The notes beneath the pieces are model-generated. The model had not been told where the DNA came from, did not search any database, and was given only the letters and a program-made list of their open reading frames with translations. The translations under genes and the position numbers were made by a program. Of a stretch of DNA of 64,000 nucleotides, positions 37,363-49,136 are shown piece by piece (position 1 is the first letter of the stretch; every line of letters starts with the position of its first letter). The DNA is from Ceratotherium simum simum (lineage: Eukaryota; Chordata; Mammalia; Perissodactyla; Rhinocerotidae). The stretch covers positions 1,220,899-1,284,898 of the forward strand of contig NW_004454208.1 of assembly GCF_000283155.1 (NCBI RefSeq), given 5' to 3'.

Positions 37363-37781
37363 ATCCAAAATATATAAAGAATCCATACAACTCAACAACA
37401 AAAAAACAACCAACCTGATTAACAAATGGGCAGAGTATCTGAACAGACATTTTTCCAAAGAAGATCTACAGGTGGCCAACAGGCACATGCAAATATGTTC
37501 AACATCACTAATTATCAGGGAAATGCAAATCAAAACCACAATGAGATATCACCTCATGCTCATCAAAATGGCTATTATTAAAAAGACAAGAAATAACAAG
37601 TGTTGTAGAAGATGTTGAGAAAAGGGAACACTTGTACACTGTTGGTGGGAATGTAAATTGGTGCGGCCACTATGGAAAACAGTGTGGAGAGTCCTTAAAA
37701 AGTTAAAAATAGAACTACCATATCATCCAGCTATTATACTTCTGTATATTTATCCAAAGAACATGAAAACACTAATCTTTA

Positions 37782-37843
37782 ATAATAAATAAATAAAATA
37801 ATAACAATAAAATAATAAAAATAATAAAATAAATAATAACAAA
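37782..37843. repeat. AAT/AAAT simple repeat inside L1 copy C
   Basis: AATAATAAATAAATAAAATA and similar units. The equivalent place in copy A (about 4705-4735) lacks it, so it expanded after insertion. A second block (AAAATA units) lies at 37967-38010. Confidence 0.85.
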
Positions 37844-38376
37844 AAGATATGTACCCCCCTATGTTCATTGCAGCATTAGTCACAATAGCCAAGATATGGA
37901 AACAACTTAAGTGCCCATTCATGGGCATGGATAAAGAAGATGTGGTATATGTGTGTGTCTATATATATAAAAAAAATAAAATAAAAATAAAATAAAATAA
38001 AAATAGACACACACACACAATGGAATACTACTCAGCCATAAAAAAGATGAAATTATGATATTTGCAACATGTATGGACCTTGAGAAGACTATGCTACATG
38101 AAATAAGTCAGATGAAGAACGACAAATACCACATGATCTCACTCATATGTAGAAGATAAATGGACAAACAAACATATAGATACCGAGAACACATTGGTGG
38201 TAACCAGAGGGAAAGGCGGTGGGGGAGAGCAAAAGGGGTAAAGCGGTACATTTGTATGGTGACAGATGGCAACTAGACTTATAGTGATGAACACAATGTA
38301 GTCTATACAGAAGTCGAAATATAATGATGTACACCTGAAATTTATGTTATAAATCAATCTTACCTCGGTAAAAAAA

Positions 38377-38452
38377 AAAAGGTCCAGCAGCAGGAAAGCC
38401 TTCTCTCTCTCCGCTTCCTAGCCAAATCCAACCATATTCCAAGGATAAGATT
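38377..38452. other. Right L1 target duplication and short unique linker
   Basis: Positions 38377-38390 carry the right duplication of the full-length L1. The next 60 bp are unique-looking sequence up to the poly-T of the next repeat. Confidence 0.7.
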
Positions 38453-38790
38453 ATAATGTTTTTTTTTTATTGAGGTGTAATTGACATAACACATTATATC
38501 AGTTTCAGGTGTACAACATAATGATTTGATATGTGTATACATTGCAAAATGATCACCACAATAAGTCTAGTTACCATACTTCATCATACATAGTTATACA
38601 ATTTTTTTCTTATGATGAGAACTTTTAAGAGTTACTTTCTTAGCAACTTTCACATATGCAATACAGTATTATCAACTATAGTCACCATGCTGTACATTAC
38701 ATCCCCAGGACTTACTCATTTTATAACTGCAACTTTGTACCTTTTGACTCCCTTCACCCATTTCGCCCACCCCCGTGATAATAATGTTCT
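38453..38790 (-). mobile_element. L1 3' UTR fragment
   Basis: Poly-T then TTGAGGTGTAATTGACATAACA, AGTTTCAGGTGTACAACATAATGATTTG and ATGCTGTACATTACATCCCC, the reverse complement of a well-known mammalian L1 3' UTR. Confidence 0.92.
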
Positions 38791-38849
38791 CATCATTTAC
38801 TCATAAATATGATGAGTCGGGTGTTATCTCCACCTTCCAACAGGCCCAC

Positions 38850-38990
38850 AGGGCAGATACTACCGTCCTCATTTTACAGGGCGGCGATTGTGACTTAAGA
38901 AGCTCCCAGCTGGTTGGTACCAGAGCTAAGATTCAGACTGAGTTTAGTTCAGCTCCCAACTTTATCGTCTTTCCCTATAGGCTACCACCT
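38850..38990 (-). repeat. Probable MIR SINE
   Basis: Reversed MIR features: CCTCATTTTACAGGGCGGCGATTGTGACTTAAGAAG, then AGAGCTAAGATTCAGACTGAG. Diverged. Confidence 0.55.
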
Positions 38991-39389
38991 TTGAATGCCC
39001 TCCTCGAAGCCGACTCCTCAGCCTCCCCTCACCTGCTCTCTTCCCTCTATCCATACCTCTCGCTCAACGCTGCATTTAATAGCTTCTCGGATGCTGATTT
39101 TCACTTTCACTCTGCTCTTCAGTGTGCAGCTGCAGCATAACCTGTCAGCTAGCCAGCCAGGATTCTGAGTCCTCTTGGTGCTGGCCTGGCTTTAGAAGAC
39201 CTAAGGACAACATGGCCCCCACTTTTACGTGTTAACAAATCTTGGACAAGGTAACTTGCCCCATTGAAAACAAGAAGACAGAATGTGATGAGGCGTCCAC
39301 GTTCCCAACAGGACCTGGCCTCAGCAGGTGGTCCGTGAAGGCTCCTCTCGCCCTTGCCCTCTCTTTGTCCTTCTCACACTCCTTTCTCC

Positions 39390-39510
39390 TCAGTTTCCTC
39401 CTGGGTAAAGTGGGGATATTTAAGCATCTCACAGAATCATTGGGATGTTGAACGAGGCTGTGTATCTGAAAGGCCAGGCACAGTGTCCAGAACATAATAT
39501 AGTCTCAATC
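39390..39510 (+). repeat. Probable MIR fragment
   Basis: CCTCAGTTTCCTCCTGGGTAAAGTGGGGATA, then TCTGAAAGGCCAGGCACAGTGTCC, the 3' half of a MIR. Confidence 0.6.
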
Positions 39511-41500
39511 CTTGCCCTACTCCATTCCCATATGACATTTCTCACTCAACAAAAAAATCAGCAGTTGACAATCTGTGTTTGTGTCACCTTCCCCCTCCCT
39601 TGCCGCGTTCTCTCTTGTCTTGCCAGGTTGTAATTTGATGGTGCTGCCGCGATGCGAGTTTGAGGAAACAGTGTCTAATCTCAGCTTGGATGGTGCCTGT
39701 CTGAGGTTGGCGGCCCCTTTGTTTCTGGGTTCCCTATTGCGTCAGTCAGCGCAGGGTCCCTGGCAGCCACTTTCTGGACTGCTCCAGTCTCCTGCTCTCA
39801 GATGTGCCCAGGCGGTCTATTTGAGCATGAAGACATTGCAGGGAGACTTTACAACGTCCCAAGGCTCATTCGAGGGTTCTGCTGAGGAGAGGCTGGGCTG
39901 CAGCTGGGAGAAACCTGGGAGCAGTTCATTTCTAAGCCTTGTGGTTCAAAGCTGTTCTGTGGGTTTCTTTTGCCTTCATTTATTGAAACATATTTCTTAG
40001 AATCTCTTCATTCTTTCTGTTCTTTTAGATTTGGCTGACTTAAAACTGCATATCTGTCAGTTGAATGATTTATATGGTTTAATATTTAGATGGTTTAAGT
40101 TCTCCTGTAACAATTAATCTTGCCCAACTCATGCTGTTTTGTTACTAGTTGCTTTTACTAAGTAGGATAAAATAATTCAATTTGAGAAATGAACCCAGAA
40201 AAGAATAAAGCAGTATTTAGGGAAAATAACGACTAATGGGGCAGTTTCTGTGTGGAAGTAAGGTAGAAAGTTGGCCTGTTCTTATTTGGTTGGGTCTTTG
40301 TTGTGTCACTTTATTTATTTTGAAATATTATCAATTATTATAAATGACTCTTCTCTCAATGTAAATATATAGAAAAGCCTCATCAATTTAGCCTAATCCT
40401 TCCTCCTTCTTCCTATCCATTCTGAACTAGTCAAAAGTTTCTAAAGTATTTAGAAAGAGATACAGCAATTGCTTTTAAGATTATATTGACAAATAGGACT
40501 AGAGAAAATTGTATTGCCTAGTAGAAGTTTTTAGGAAATTGATGCAAACATTTCTATAGCAATTGTTTTTATGCAAATAGATGCTTCTAAAAGATTTTAA
40601 GTTTTTTCTCTAGTTTAATACTTCCCCAAATAGGAGGTTTACACTGTTAATTTGCTTAGCAAATCTTTTCTCTATAAGTGGCGAAAATGTAAATTTTTAA
40701 TCTATTTGGAATCTTTATTAGATAAATCATTTTTAATTAGTGCCAGGTAGAACTAATGAGGGTTTACCCCACAGTCTTGTATTCCATATCTGTACTGGAT
40801 GACCCATGTTTTTGCATTCTATTATGTTCTAATATACATGTTCTTCCATTAATGCCCACTACTGAGAGGTGGCAATGTTTCCGTGTCTGGTATTGGGCAG
40901 CATTGCACTGCCTGTACAGCCTAGACTGTGGGTTCCACGTGTTCTTCTTGCGTCCAGTCAGCAGCTTATCTCTTTCTTCTCAGATGCAATTACCAGGAAA
41001 GAAAAGCTTCCAACTGACTTGATATTAGAATATTACAAACAAATACAGACTTATCTGCTGTTACATCTCTCTCTCTCTATGGTATAGTTAGGAAAAACAA
41101 ACTTTGGGAAGAATAAGATAAGAGGAAACTGGAAGAGGTTTATTGTTGGATAGCCAGTTTTCCACAATCAATGAGGTTGGTTATAATTTTGTGAAAGTTG
41201 GTGACATCTAAGTAGGGTTGATTCTCTTCCTCCCCAAAAACTGTCCTTTCTTCTGTGTTCTCCTTCCCTACCAACCCCATGCACACAGTCTTTCCAGAAA
41301 TTGGAGGTCTCACATGGGTAAATCTCCTAGGGGTCCAGACGAGGCTGGACATCTAGGTATAGGGGGCAGATTGGGGACCCAGTAGTACTTCATAACTGTT
41401 CATCAAATGTATGAAATATGTAAAAGGTTCAATGGCATTCTAAAACCTCTTCAGGGACTTCTGGTTTTTGGTCCAGTATGTAGAGATCTTGGAAGTCATC
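39511..41500. other. Repeat-free spacer block
   Basis: About 2 kb without a nameable transposon, flanked on both sides by dense repeats. The AT-rich part at 40000-40760 has homeodomain-like TAATTA cores and an exact ATGCAAAT octamer at 40571-40578. No coding potential is apparent; frames at 39575-40000 and 40756-41087 look random. Confidence 0.55.
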
Positions 41501-41729
41501 ACTCTTGTTTTGGCAACAAGAAAAAGTTAAACAAACTAAAAATCAACAACTCTTTTTATATCTCTCAGAGAATTGAGGTCACAGGGAAACCACGGCTCCA
41601 AAACTGGAGAGAGAAGCAGATACAGAGAATCACAGCTTACCAAGACAAGAAGCTTGCTACTGGAGCCAGTACTGTTCCTTTTACCCAATACATCATGTCT
41701 GGTTTTCAACAAAAAATTACAAGGCATGC

Positions 41730-43040
41730 TAAAAGGCACAAAACAGGCTGAGATACAAAGCAAGTATCAGAACCAAGCTGAGATATGGCAGAGATTTTGG
41801 AATTATCAGACCGAGAATTTAAAATAACTGATTAATATGCTAAGGGCTCTAATAGAAAAAGTGAACAAGATGCAAGAACAGATGAGTAATGTAAGCAGAG
41901 AAATGGAAACTCTGGGAAAGAAATAAAAGAAAATTCTAGAGATCAAAAACACTGTAACAGAAATGGAGAATGCCTTTGTTGGGTTCATCAATAGACTGCA
42001 CATAGCAGAGGAAAGAATGAGTAAGCTTAAAGATACATCAGTAGAAACTTCTCAAACTGTAAAACAAAGAGAAAAAATGAAAAAATTAAAGAAAAAAACA
42101 GAATATACAAGAACTGTGGAACAATTACAAAAATTGTACCATATGTATAATGAGAATACTGGAAGGAGAAGAAAGAGAGAAAGGAATAGAAAAATATTTG
42201 AAGCAATAATGACTGAGAAATTCCCAAAATTAATGACAGACACTAAATCAGAGACCCAGGAAACTTAGAGAACACAAAGCAGGATAAATAAAAAATCTAC
42301 ACTTAGGCATATCATATCCAAACTGAAGAAAATCAAAGACAAAGAGAAAATCTTTATTGAAGCCAGAGGAAGAATACCTACCTTGTTTATAAAGGAACGA
42401 GAACAAGGATTACATCAGACATCTCTTCAGAAACTGTGCAAGCAAGAAGAGAGTGGAATGAAATACTTAAAGTGCTGAAAGAAAAAAACCCTACCAATCT
42501 GGAATTCTGTATCAGTGAAATTCTTCAAAAGTGAAGGAAAAATACAAACACTATATGATTCCATTTACATGAGAAACCTAGACTAGCCAAATTAATAAAG
42601 ACAGAAAGTAGAATGGTGGTAGCAAGGGGCTGGTAGGGGGGGAAGAATGGGGAGTTGTTGTTTAATGTGTACAGAGTTTCAGTTTGGGATGATGAAAATG
42701 TTCTTGAGATATATGGTGGGGGTGGGGAGAACGGTTGAACAACAATATGGATGTACTGAATGCTATTGAAATATACACTTAAAAATGGTTAAAATTGTAA
42801 ATTTTATGTCATGTATATTTTACCAAAATAACAAGTAAAAATTTTTTTAAATGGAGAAAAAAGAAGAAAAAAGTGAAAGAGAAATAAAAACTTCCCCAGA
42901 CAAACAAAAATTGAGGGAATTTGTCACCAGTAGACCTGCCTTGCAAGAAATGTTAAAAGAAATTTTTCACAGAGCAGGAAAATTATATAGGTCAGAAACT
43001 GGGATCTACATAAAGAATGGAAGAGCATTAGAGAAAGCAT
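41730..43040 (+). pseudogene. L1 ORF1 (copy D), broken
   Basis: Fragments read in several frames: a glutamine/lysine-rich coiled coil near 41963-42268, then SRRVWNEILKVLK-like sequence near 42440 (GRNA-binding part diverged), then DKQKLREFVTSRPALQEML at 42906-42962. The open reading is split by the nested L1 tail at 42541-42868. Confidence 0.7.
42541..42868 (+). mobile_element. L1 3' UTR fragment nested in L1 copy D ORF1
   Basis: It reads ACTATATGATTCCATTTACATG, then GTGGTAGCAAGGGGCTGG, then GTCATGTATATTTTACCAAAATAACAAG, a typical L1 3' UTR. ORF1 sequence continues on both sides. A diverged duplication (AAAAGTGAAGGA near 42527, AAAAAGTGAAAGA near 42868) supports insertion. Confidence 0.8.
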
Positions 43041-44104
43041 AAATGAGAGTAAAATATAATCTGTTTTTCCCATTCTTAATTGATCTAACAGAAAATAGTT
43101 TGTTCAAAATAATATTTGCAACAATGTATTCAAGCTATTATAGCTTATAGACAAATGAAATGTATGACAGCAATGTTATAAGGGATGGGGGGAGAAATTA
43201 GTAACACTCTCTTACATGTAGGATCCATGAATTGGTATAGGGTTATTTGAAAGTGGACTTAAATTAGTTGAAAATGTATATTGCAAACTTAAGGTCAACC
43301 ATTAAAAAAAGTAAAAAAAAAAGCATAATTGATATGCTAAAAGAGGAGAAAAAAATGAAACAATATAAAATGGTCAATTAAAACCAGAGAAGACAGAAAA
43401 AGAGTGGAAGATCAAAAACAAAAACAAGGGCAATAAATAGAAAATAGTTATAAATATTGTAGATATTAAATCAACCATATAAACAATCAATTTAAATGTT
43501 AATGGTCTAAATATACCAATTAAAAGACAGAGACTATCAGAGTGGATCAAAAAACAAGTTGTCTGCAAGAAATCCACTTTAAACATAAAGACAGACATTT
43601 ACTTTTGATTTTAAAAGTAAAGGGATGGGGAAAGATATACCATGCTAACACTAGTAAAAGGAAAGTTGAAATAGCTATATTAATTTCAGACAAAGAAGAA
43701 TTCAGAGCAAGGAAAAATTATCAGGGATAAAGACAGGCATTGCACAAGGATAAAGGGGTCAGTTCTCTAAGAAGATAACAATTCTTAATGTGTATGCATC
43801 TAACAACAGAGCATCAAGCTATGTGAGGCAAAAATTAATGGCACTGCAAGGCGAAATAAATGAATCTACTATCATGATTGGAGACTTCATCACCCCTCTA
43901 TCAGGAATGGACAGATCCAGCAGGCAGAAAATCAGTAAGGACATAGTTGAGTTCAACATCATCATTCATTAATCAACTGGATCTAATTGACATTGATAGA
44001 ATACTTCATCCAGCAATGCAGAATACGCATTCTTCTCAAGCTTGCATGGAACATTCACCAGAATAGATCAAATTTGGGGCCATAAAATACACCTTAACAA
44101 ATTT

Positions 44105-44400
44105 TTTTTTTTTTTTTGTGAGGAAGATCAGCCCTGAGCTAACATCCATGCTAATCCTCCTCTTTTTGCTGAGGAAGACCGGCTCTGAGTGAACATCTAT
44201 TGCCAATCCTCCTCCTTTTTTGCCCCCAAAGCCCCAGTAGATAGTTATATGTCATAGTTGCACATCCTTCTAGTTGCTGTATGTGGGACGTGGCCTCAGC
44301 ATGGCTGGAGAAGCAGTGAGTCGGTGCGTGGCAGGATCCCAACCCAGGCCGCCAGTAGTGGAGCACACGCACTTAACCGCTAAGCCACAGGGCCGGCCCC
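44105..44400 (-). mobile_element. ERE SINE nested in L1 copy D
   Basis: Reverse full-length copy: poly-T, GAGGAAGATCAGCCCTGAGC, CCCCAAAGCCCCAGTAGATAG, ending GCCACAGGGCCGGCCCC. The 14-bp duplication ACCTTAACAAATTT at 44091-44104 and 44401-44414 is perfect. Confidence 0.96.
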
Positions 44401-44582
44401 ACCTTAACAAATTTAAAAGAAGAAAAATATTACAAAGTATGCTCTTAAGCTGCAATGGAGTTACATTAGAAATCAATAACAGAAAAATAGCTGGCAAATG
44501 CCAAAATATTTGTAGATTAAACAACACATCTAAATAACACATGGGTCAAAGAAGTTTCAAGAGAAATTAAAAAATATTTTGA

Positions 44583-44832
44583 GGGGCTGCCCCAGTGGTG
44601 CAGCTGTTAAGTGCACGCGCTCCACTGCAGCAGCCAGGGGTTTGCAGATTCGGATCCCAGGCGCGCACCGACACACTGCTTGTTAAGCCATGCTGTGGCA
44701 GCATCGCATATAAAGTAGGGGAAGATGGGCATGGATGTTAGCCCAGGGCCAGTCTTCCTCAAGATAAAAGGGGAGGATTGGCATCAGATGTTGGCTCAGG
44801 ACTAGTACTCCTCACAAAAAAAAAATTAAAAA
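44583..44832 (+). mobile_element. ERE SINE nested in L1 copy D
   Basis: GGGGCTGCCCCAGTGGTGCAGC head, TCGGATCCCAGGCGCGC, duplicated tail modules and an A-rich end. The flanking AAAATATTTTGAG / AAAAATTTTGAAA pair is a plausible, slightly diverged duplication. Confidence 0.93.
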
Positions 44833-44948
44833 AAAATTTTGAAATAAATGAAAATGAAAACACAACTTATCAAAATTTGTGGAATTCAGTGAAAGCACTG
44901 TTTAGACCAAATTTTATAGCATTGAATGCATATATTAGAAAAGAAGTG

Positions 44949-45182
44949 GGCCGGCCCCATGGCATAGCAGTTAAGTGTGCTTGCTCTGCTGCTGGCAGCC
45001 GGGGTTTGGATCCCGGGCACGCACTGATGATGCTTGTCAGGCCATGCTGTGGCGGTGTCCCATGTAAAGTAGAGGAAGATGGGCATGGATGTTAGCCCAG
45101 GGCCAGTCTTCCTCAGCAAAATGAGGAGGATTGGCATGGATGTTAGCTCAGGGCTGATCTTCCTCACAAAAAAAAAAAAAAA
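44949..45182 (+). mobile_element. ERE SINE nested in L1 copy D
   Basis: GGGCCGGCCCCATGGCATAGC head, GGATCCCGGGCACGC, two GTTAGC tail modules and an A tail. Flanks share AAAAGAAG. Confidence 0.93.
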
Positions 45183-46544
45183 GAAGAAATATCTAAAATC
45201 AATAATCCATGTTTCTACCTTAGGAAACTAGAAAAAGATGAGCAACATGAACCTAAAACAAACAGAAGAAAAGAAATAACTAAGAAAAAAGACAGAAGAC
45301 ACAAATTACTAATATCAGACACGAAAGAAGGGCCATCACTACTGATCCTGTAGACATTAAAAAGATAATAAAAATATATTATGAACAACTCTATGCCCAC
45401 GAATTTGATAATTTAGATGAAATGGACCAATTCCTTGAAAGATACAGTCTACTAAGACTTACACAAGGAGAACTAGTTAATTTGAATAGGCCTATATCTA
45501 TTAAAGAAATTGAATCAATATAATTAAGAAGATTCCAAAACAGAAAGCTCCAGGCCCAGATGGTTTCACTGGTGAATTCTACCAAATATTTACAGAAGAA
45601 ATGATACCAGTTCTCTACAATCTCTTCTAGAAGCAGAGGGAATACCTCCTAACTCATTCTATGAGACCAGCATTACCCTAATACCAAACCAGACAAAGAC
45701 AATACAAGAAAGGAAAACTGCAGACCAATATCTCTCTTGCACATAGGTGCAAAAATCTTCAACAAATGTCAGCAAATCAAATCCAACAATATATAAAAAG
45801 GACTGTACATCATGACAAAGTGAGATTTGTCCCAGGTAGGCAATACAGGTTCAACATTCAAAAATCAATTAATGTAATCCATCACATCAATAGACTAAGA
45901 GGAAAAATCATATGATCATATCAATAGATGCAGAAAAAGCATTTGCCAAAATCCAACACTGATTCACAATAAAAACTCTTAGCAAACTAAGAACAGAAAT
46001 GAACTTCCTCAACTTGATAAAGACCATTTACAAGAAACCTACAGCTGACATCATACTTAACGTTGAGAAAATAAATGCTTTCCCCCTAAGATCAGGAACA
46101 AGGCAAGGATGTCCTCTCTTACACTCCTATCAACATCGTATTCGAAGGCCTGGCTAATGTAATAAGACAACGAAAGCAAATAAAAGACATACAGATTGGG
46201 AAAAAAGAAATAAAACTGTCTTGGTTTGCACATGACATGATTGTTTAGGTAGAAAATCTGAAAGAATCAACAAAAATTCTCCTAGAACCAATAAGCAATT
46301 ATAGCAAGGTTGCAGGATACAAGGTTAATATGCAAAAGTCAATTGCTTTCCTATATACCAGAAGTGAACAATTGGAATTTGAAATTAAAAACACAAAACC
46401 ATTTATATTAGCACCAAAAAATTAAATACTTAGGTATAAATCTAACAAAATATGTACAAGATCTATATGAGAAAAACTACAAAACTTTGATGAAAGAAAT
46501 TGCATACGACCTAAATAAATGGAGAGATATTTTATGTTTGAATT

Positions 46545-46888
46545 CGGTTTTTAGGGCTGCTATAACAAATTACCACAAACTGAGTGGGTAAAACAATATG
46601 TATTTTTTCTCTCACAGTTCTGAAGGCTAGAAGTTCAAAATTAAATCTCTGCCTCTGTCATCATATGGTCTTCTTCCCTGTGTGTCTCTTTCCCTCTGTG
46701 ATTATTGTTCTTTCATCTTTTAGAAGGACATCAGTCATATTGGATTTAGAGTCCAGCCCAATCCAGTGTGATCTCATCTTAACTAATTACATCTGCAAAT
46801 CCTTATTTCTAAATAGATCACATTCACAAGTCCTGCAGGTTAGGACTTCAATGTATCTTTTTGGGGGCCCCAATTCCACTCACAACAA
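46545..46888 (-). mobile_element. MaLR-type solitary LTR (MST/MLT1 group)
   Basis: Reverse-oriented LTR of the ERVL-MaLR class: GGGCTGCTATAACAAATTACC, CTCACAGTTCTGAAGGCTAG, GACATCAGTCATATTGGATT, TTAGGACTTCAATGTATC and GGGGGCCCCAATTCCACTC. It interrupts the RT region of L1 copy D. No internal retroviral genes are attached. Confidence 0.88.
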
Positions 46889-47027
46889 TATTCTTAGATA
46901 GAAAGACTCAGCATTGTTAAGATGTCAGTTTTTCCCAAATTGGTCTCTGAATTTAAAGCTATCTCAATCAAAATCTCAGCAAGTTATGTCATGGATATAT
47001 CAAGCTGATTCTAAAGTTTGTATCATG

Positions 47028-47451
47028 GGGCCGGCCCCGTGGCTTAGCGGTTAAGTGCACGCGCCCTGCTGCTGGGGGCCTGGGTTCGGATCCCGGGCGT
47101 GCACCGACGCACCGCTTCTCCGGCCATGCTGGGGCCGTGTCCCACATGCAGCAGCTAGAGGGATGTGCAGCTGTGGCATACGGCTGTCTACTGGGGCTTT
47201 GGGGGAAGAAATAAATAAATAAATAAATCTTAAAAAAAAAAAAAGATTTATTGGGCCGGCCCCGTGGCTTAGTGGTTAAGTGCGTGCGCTCTGATGCTGG
47301 CGGCCCGGGTTCGGATCCCGGGCGCGCCCCAGGGCACCGCTTCTCCGTCCAACGCGAGGCCGAGTCCCACGTACAGCAACTAGAAGGATGTGAACCTACG
47401 ACATACAACTATCTACTGGGGCTTTGGGGGGAAAAACATGAATAAATAAAA

Positions 47452-47483
<32 letters not shown>

Positions 47484-47484
47484 T
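47028..47484 (+). mobile_element. Two ERE SINEs in tandem sharing one target duplication
   Basis: The first ERE runs 47028 to about 47245 and ends in AAATAAATAAATAAATCTT plus A run. The second starts at about 47254 with another GGGCCGGCCCCGTGGCTTAG and ends in a long A run near 47483. Only the outer flanks carry the duplication AAAGTTTGTATCATG (47013-47027 and 47485-47499, perfect, 15 bp). The pair therefore came in together, or the second entered the tail of the first. Confidence 0.92.
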
Positions 47485-49136
47485 AAAGTTTGTATCATGA
47501 CAAAGAGCAGAAAGGCAAAAAGTAAAAGACCCAGAATAGACAACACAATACTGAAGAAGAACAAAGTTGGAAGACTGACACTATCCAACTTCTAGACTTA
47601 GGATAAAGCTACAGTAATCAGGACATGTGGTTCTGATGAAAGAATAAAAATACAGATTAATGAAACAGAATAGAGAGCCCCAAAACACAGCCACACTGAA
47701 CTGGTCTCTGATGAAGGAGCAAAGGCAATTCAATGGAGAAAGGATAGTCTTTTCAATAAACGGTGCTGAAACAACTGGGCATCCACATGTGGGGAAAAAA
47801 AAAAAAAACAGAATCTAGACACAGACCTTACACCTTTCACAAAATTGACTCAAAATGGATCATAGATCTAAATGAAAAATGCAAAACTTTAAAACTTTTG
47901 GAAGATAGCATGAGAAAATCTAGAGGTAACCTTAGGTTTGGTAAGCTGGGCTACATTAAAATTAAAAACTTCTGCTTTGCAAAAGACACTGGTAAGAGAA
48001 TGAAAAGACAAGCCAGAGATTGGGAAAAAATATTAGCAAAACAAATATCTGATAAAGGACTTGTACCCAGAATATACAAAGAACTCAAAACTCAACAATA
48101 AGAAAACAAACAACTCAATTCAAAAAATGGGCAAAAGATCTGAACAAGACTCCTCACCAAATAAGATATAAAGATGGCAAATAAAATGAAAAGAAGCTTC
48201 ACATCATGTGTCATCAGGGAAATGCCAATTAAGACAATAATGAGATACCATTGCATAACTATTAAAATGGCTAAAATCCAAAACAATGAAAAGACTAAAT
48301 GCTGGGGGGGATGTTGGGCAACAGGAGCTCTCACTCACTGTTGGTGGGAATGCAAAATGGTACAGCCACTTTGGAAGACAGTTTGGCGGTTTCTTTCAAG
48401 ACTAAACATAGGCTTATCATATGATCCAGCATCACACTCCTTGGTATTTATGCAAATGAGTGGAAAAGATGTCCACACAAAAACCTGCACACAGATGTTA
48501 ATAGCACTTTTATTCATAATTGTTAAAACTTAGAAGCAACTAAGATGTCCTTCAATAAGTGAATGGATAAACAAATGTGGTACACCCAGACAAGAGAATA
48601 TTATCCAGTGCTAAAAAGGAATGAGCTATCAAGCCATGAAAAGACATGGAAGAACCTTAAATGCACATTACTAAGTAAAAGAAGCCCATCTGAAAAGGCT
48701 ACATACTTTATGACTCCAACTGTATAACATTCTGGAGAAGGCAAAACTATGGAGACAGTAAAAAGATCAGTGGTTGCCAGGGGTTGGGGGGAGGGAGGGA
48801 TGAATAGGTGGATCCTCACAGGGGATTTTTAGGGCAATGAAAATACTCTGTGTGATACTATATTGGTGGGTACATGTCAATATACATTTGTCAAAACCCA
48901 TAGAATGTACAACACCAAGAGTGAACCCTAATGTAAACCATGGACTTTGGGAGATAATGCTGTGTCGATGTAGGTTCATTGATTGTAACAAATGTACCAC
49001 ACTAATGCAAGATGTTAATAATAGGGGAAACTGTGAGTGTAGATGGAGAGGTGGTACATGGGAACTCCTTATATTTTCTGATCAATTTTTCTGTAAACCT
49101 AAAACTGCTCTAAAAAATAAAGTGTATTAATTAAAA

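Larger units (their letters stand above)
33353..37950 (+). pseudogene. L1 ORF2 (endonuclease-reverse transcriptase), broken and SINE-interrupted
   Basis: The start is the ATG at 33353. The endonuclease is readable at 33353-34070 (LNVNGLNSP, then IIVGDFNTP near 33770 and SSIFSNHNGMKLEI near 34020). The RT covers about 34600-36470, cut by EREs at 34675 and 35918. The catalytic motif at 35743-35754 encodes FVDN instead of FADD, so one catalytic aspartate is lost. A third ERE at 37066 splits the C-terminal region. Stops and frameshifts are scattered through it. It has no coding capacity. Confidence 0.9.
30589..38376 (+). mobile_element. Full-length L1 LINE (copy C), degenerate
   Basis: An essentially complete L1. 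It has a 5' UTR of about 1.4 kb (30589-32003), ORF1 remnants, ORF2 from an ATG at 33353, and a 3' UTR ending in an A tail, with a target duplication at both ends. Removing three nested EREs (34675-34999, 35918-36172, 37066-37362) and their duplications leaves about 6.9 kb, a normal full L1 length. Frameshifts, stops and a mutated RT active site (FVDN for FADD) show it is dead. It is the same family as copy A and in the same orientation. Confidence 0.95.
43490..48600 (+). pseudogene. L1 ORF2 (copy D), broken
   Basis: The endonuclease start is legible (LNVNGLNIPIKRQRLSEWIKK near 43492-43555), followed by IMIGDFITP near 43878. RT sequence from about 45350 includes [14 protein letters not shown] near 45550 and the defective FAHD at 46225-46236. 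C-terminal parts are open at 47763-48101 and 48174-48533, the latter with a CWWECKMVQPLWKTVW block. Many stops and six insertions; no function. Confidence 0.85.
41540..49136 (+). mobile_element. Older L1 LINE (copy D), near full-length but heavily interrupted
   Basis: An old plus-strand L1. ORF1 remnants span about 41730-43040 (coiled-coil frame at 41963-42268). ORF2 runs from about 43490, and the 3' UTR ends in an A run near 49136. It has been split by an L1 fragment, five EREs and a MaLR LTR. The RT motif at 46225-46236 reads FAHD, losing a catalytic aspartate. The 5' end is uncertain. Confidence 0.88.

Noticed and set aside
34972..37374. Regularly spaced similar segments suggesting a CRISPR-like or tandem array
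   Set aside because: The similar blocks are independent ERE SINEs, each with its own target duplication. Spacing is irregular and the host is mammalian.
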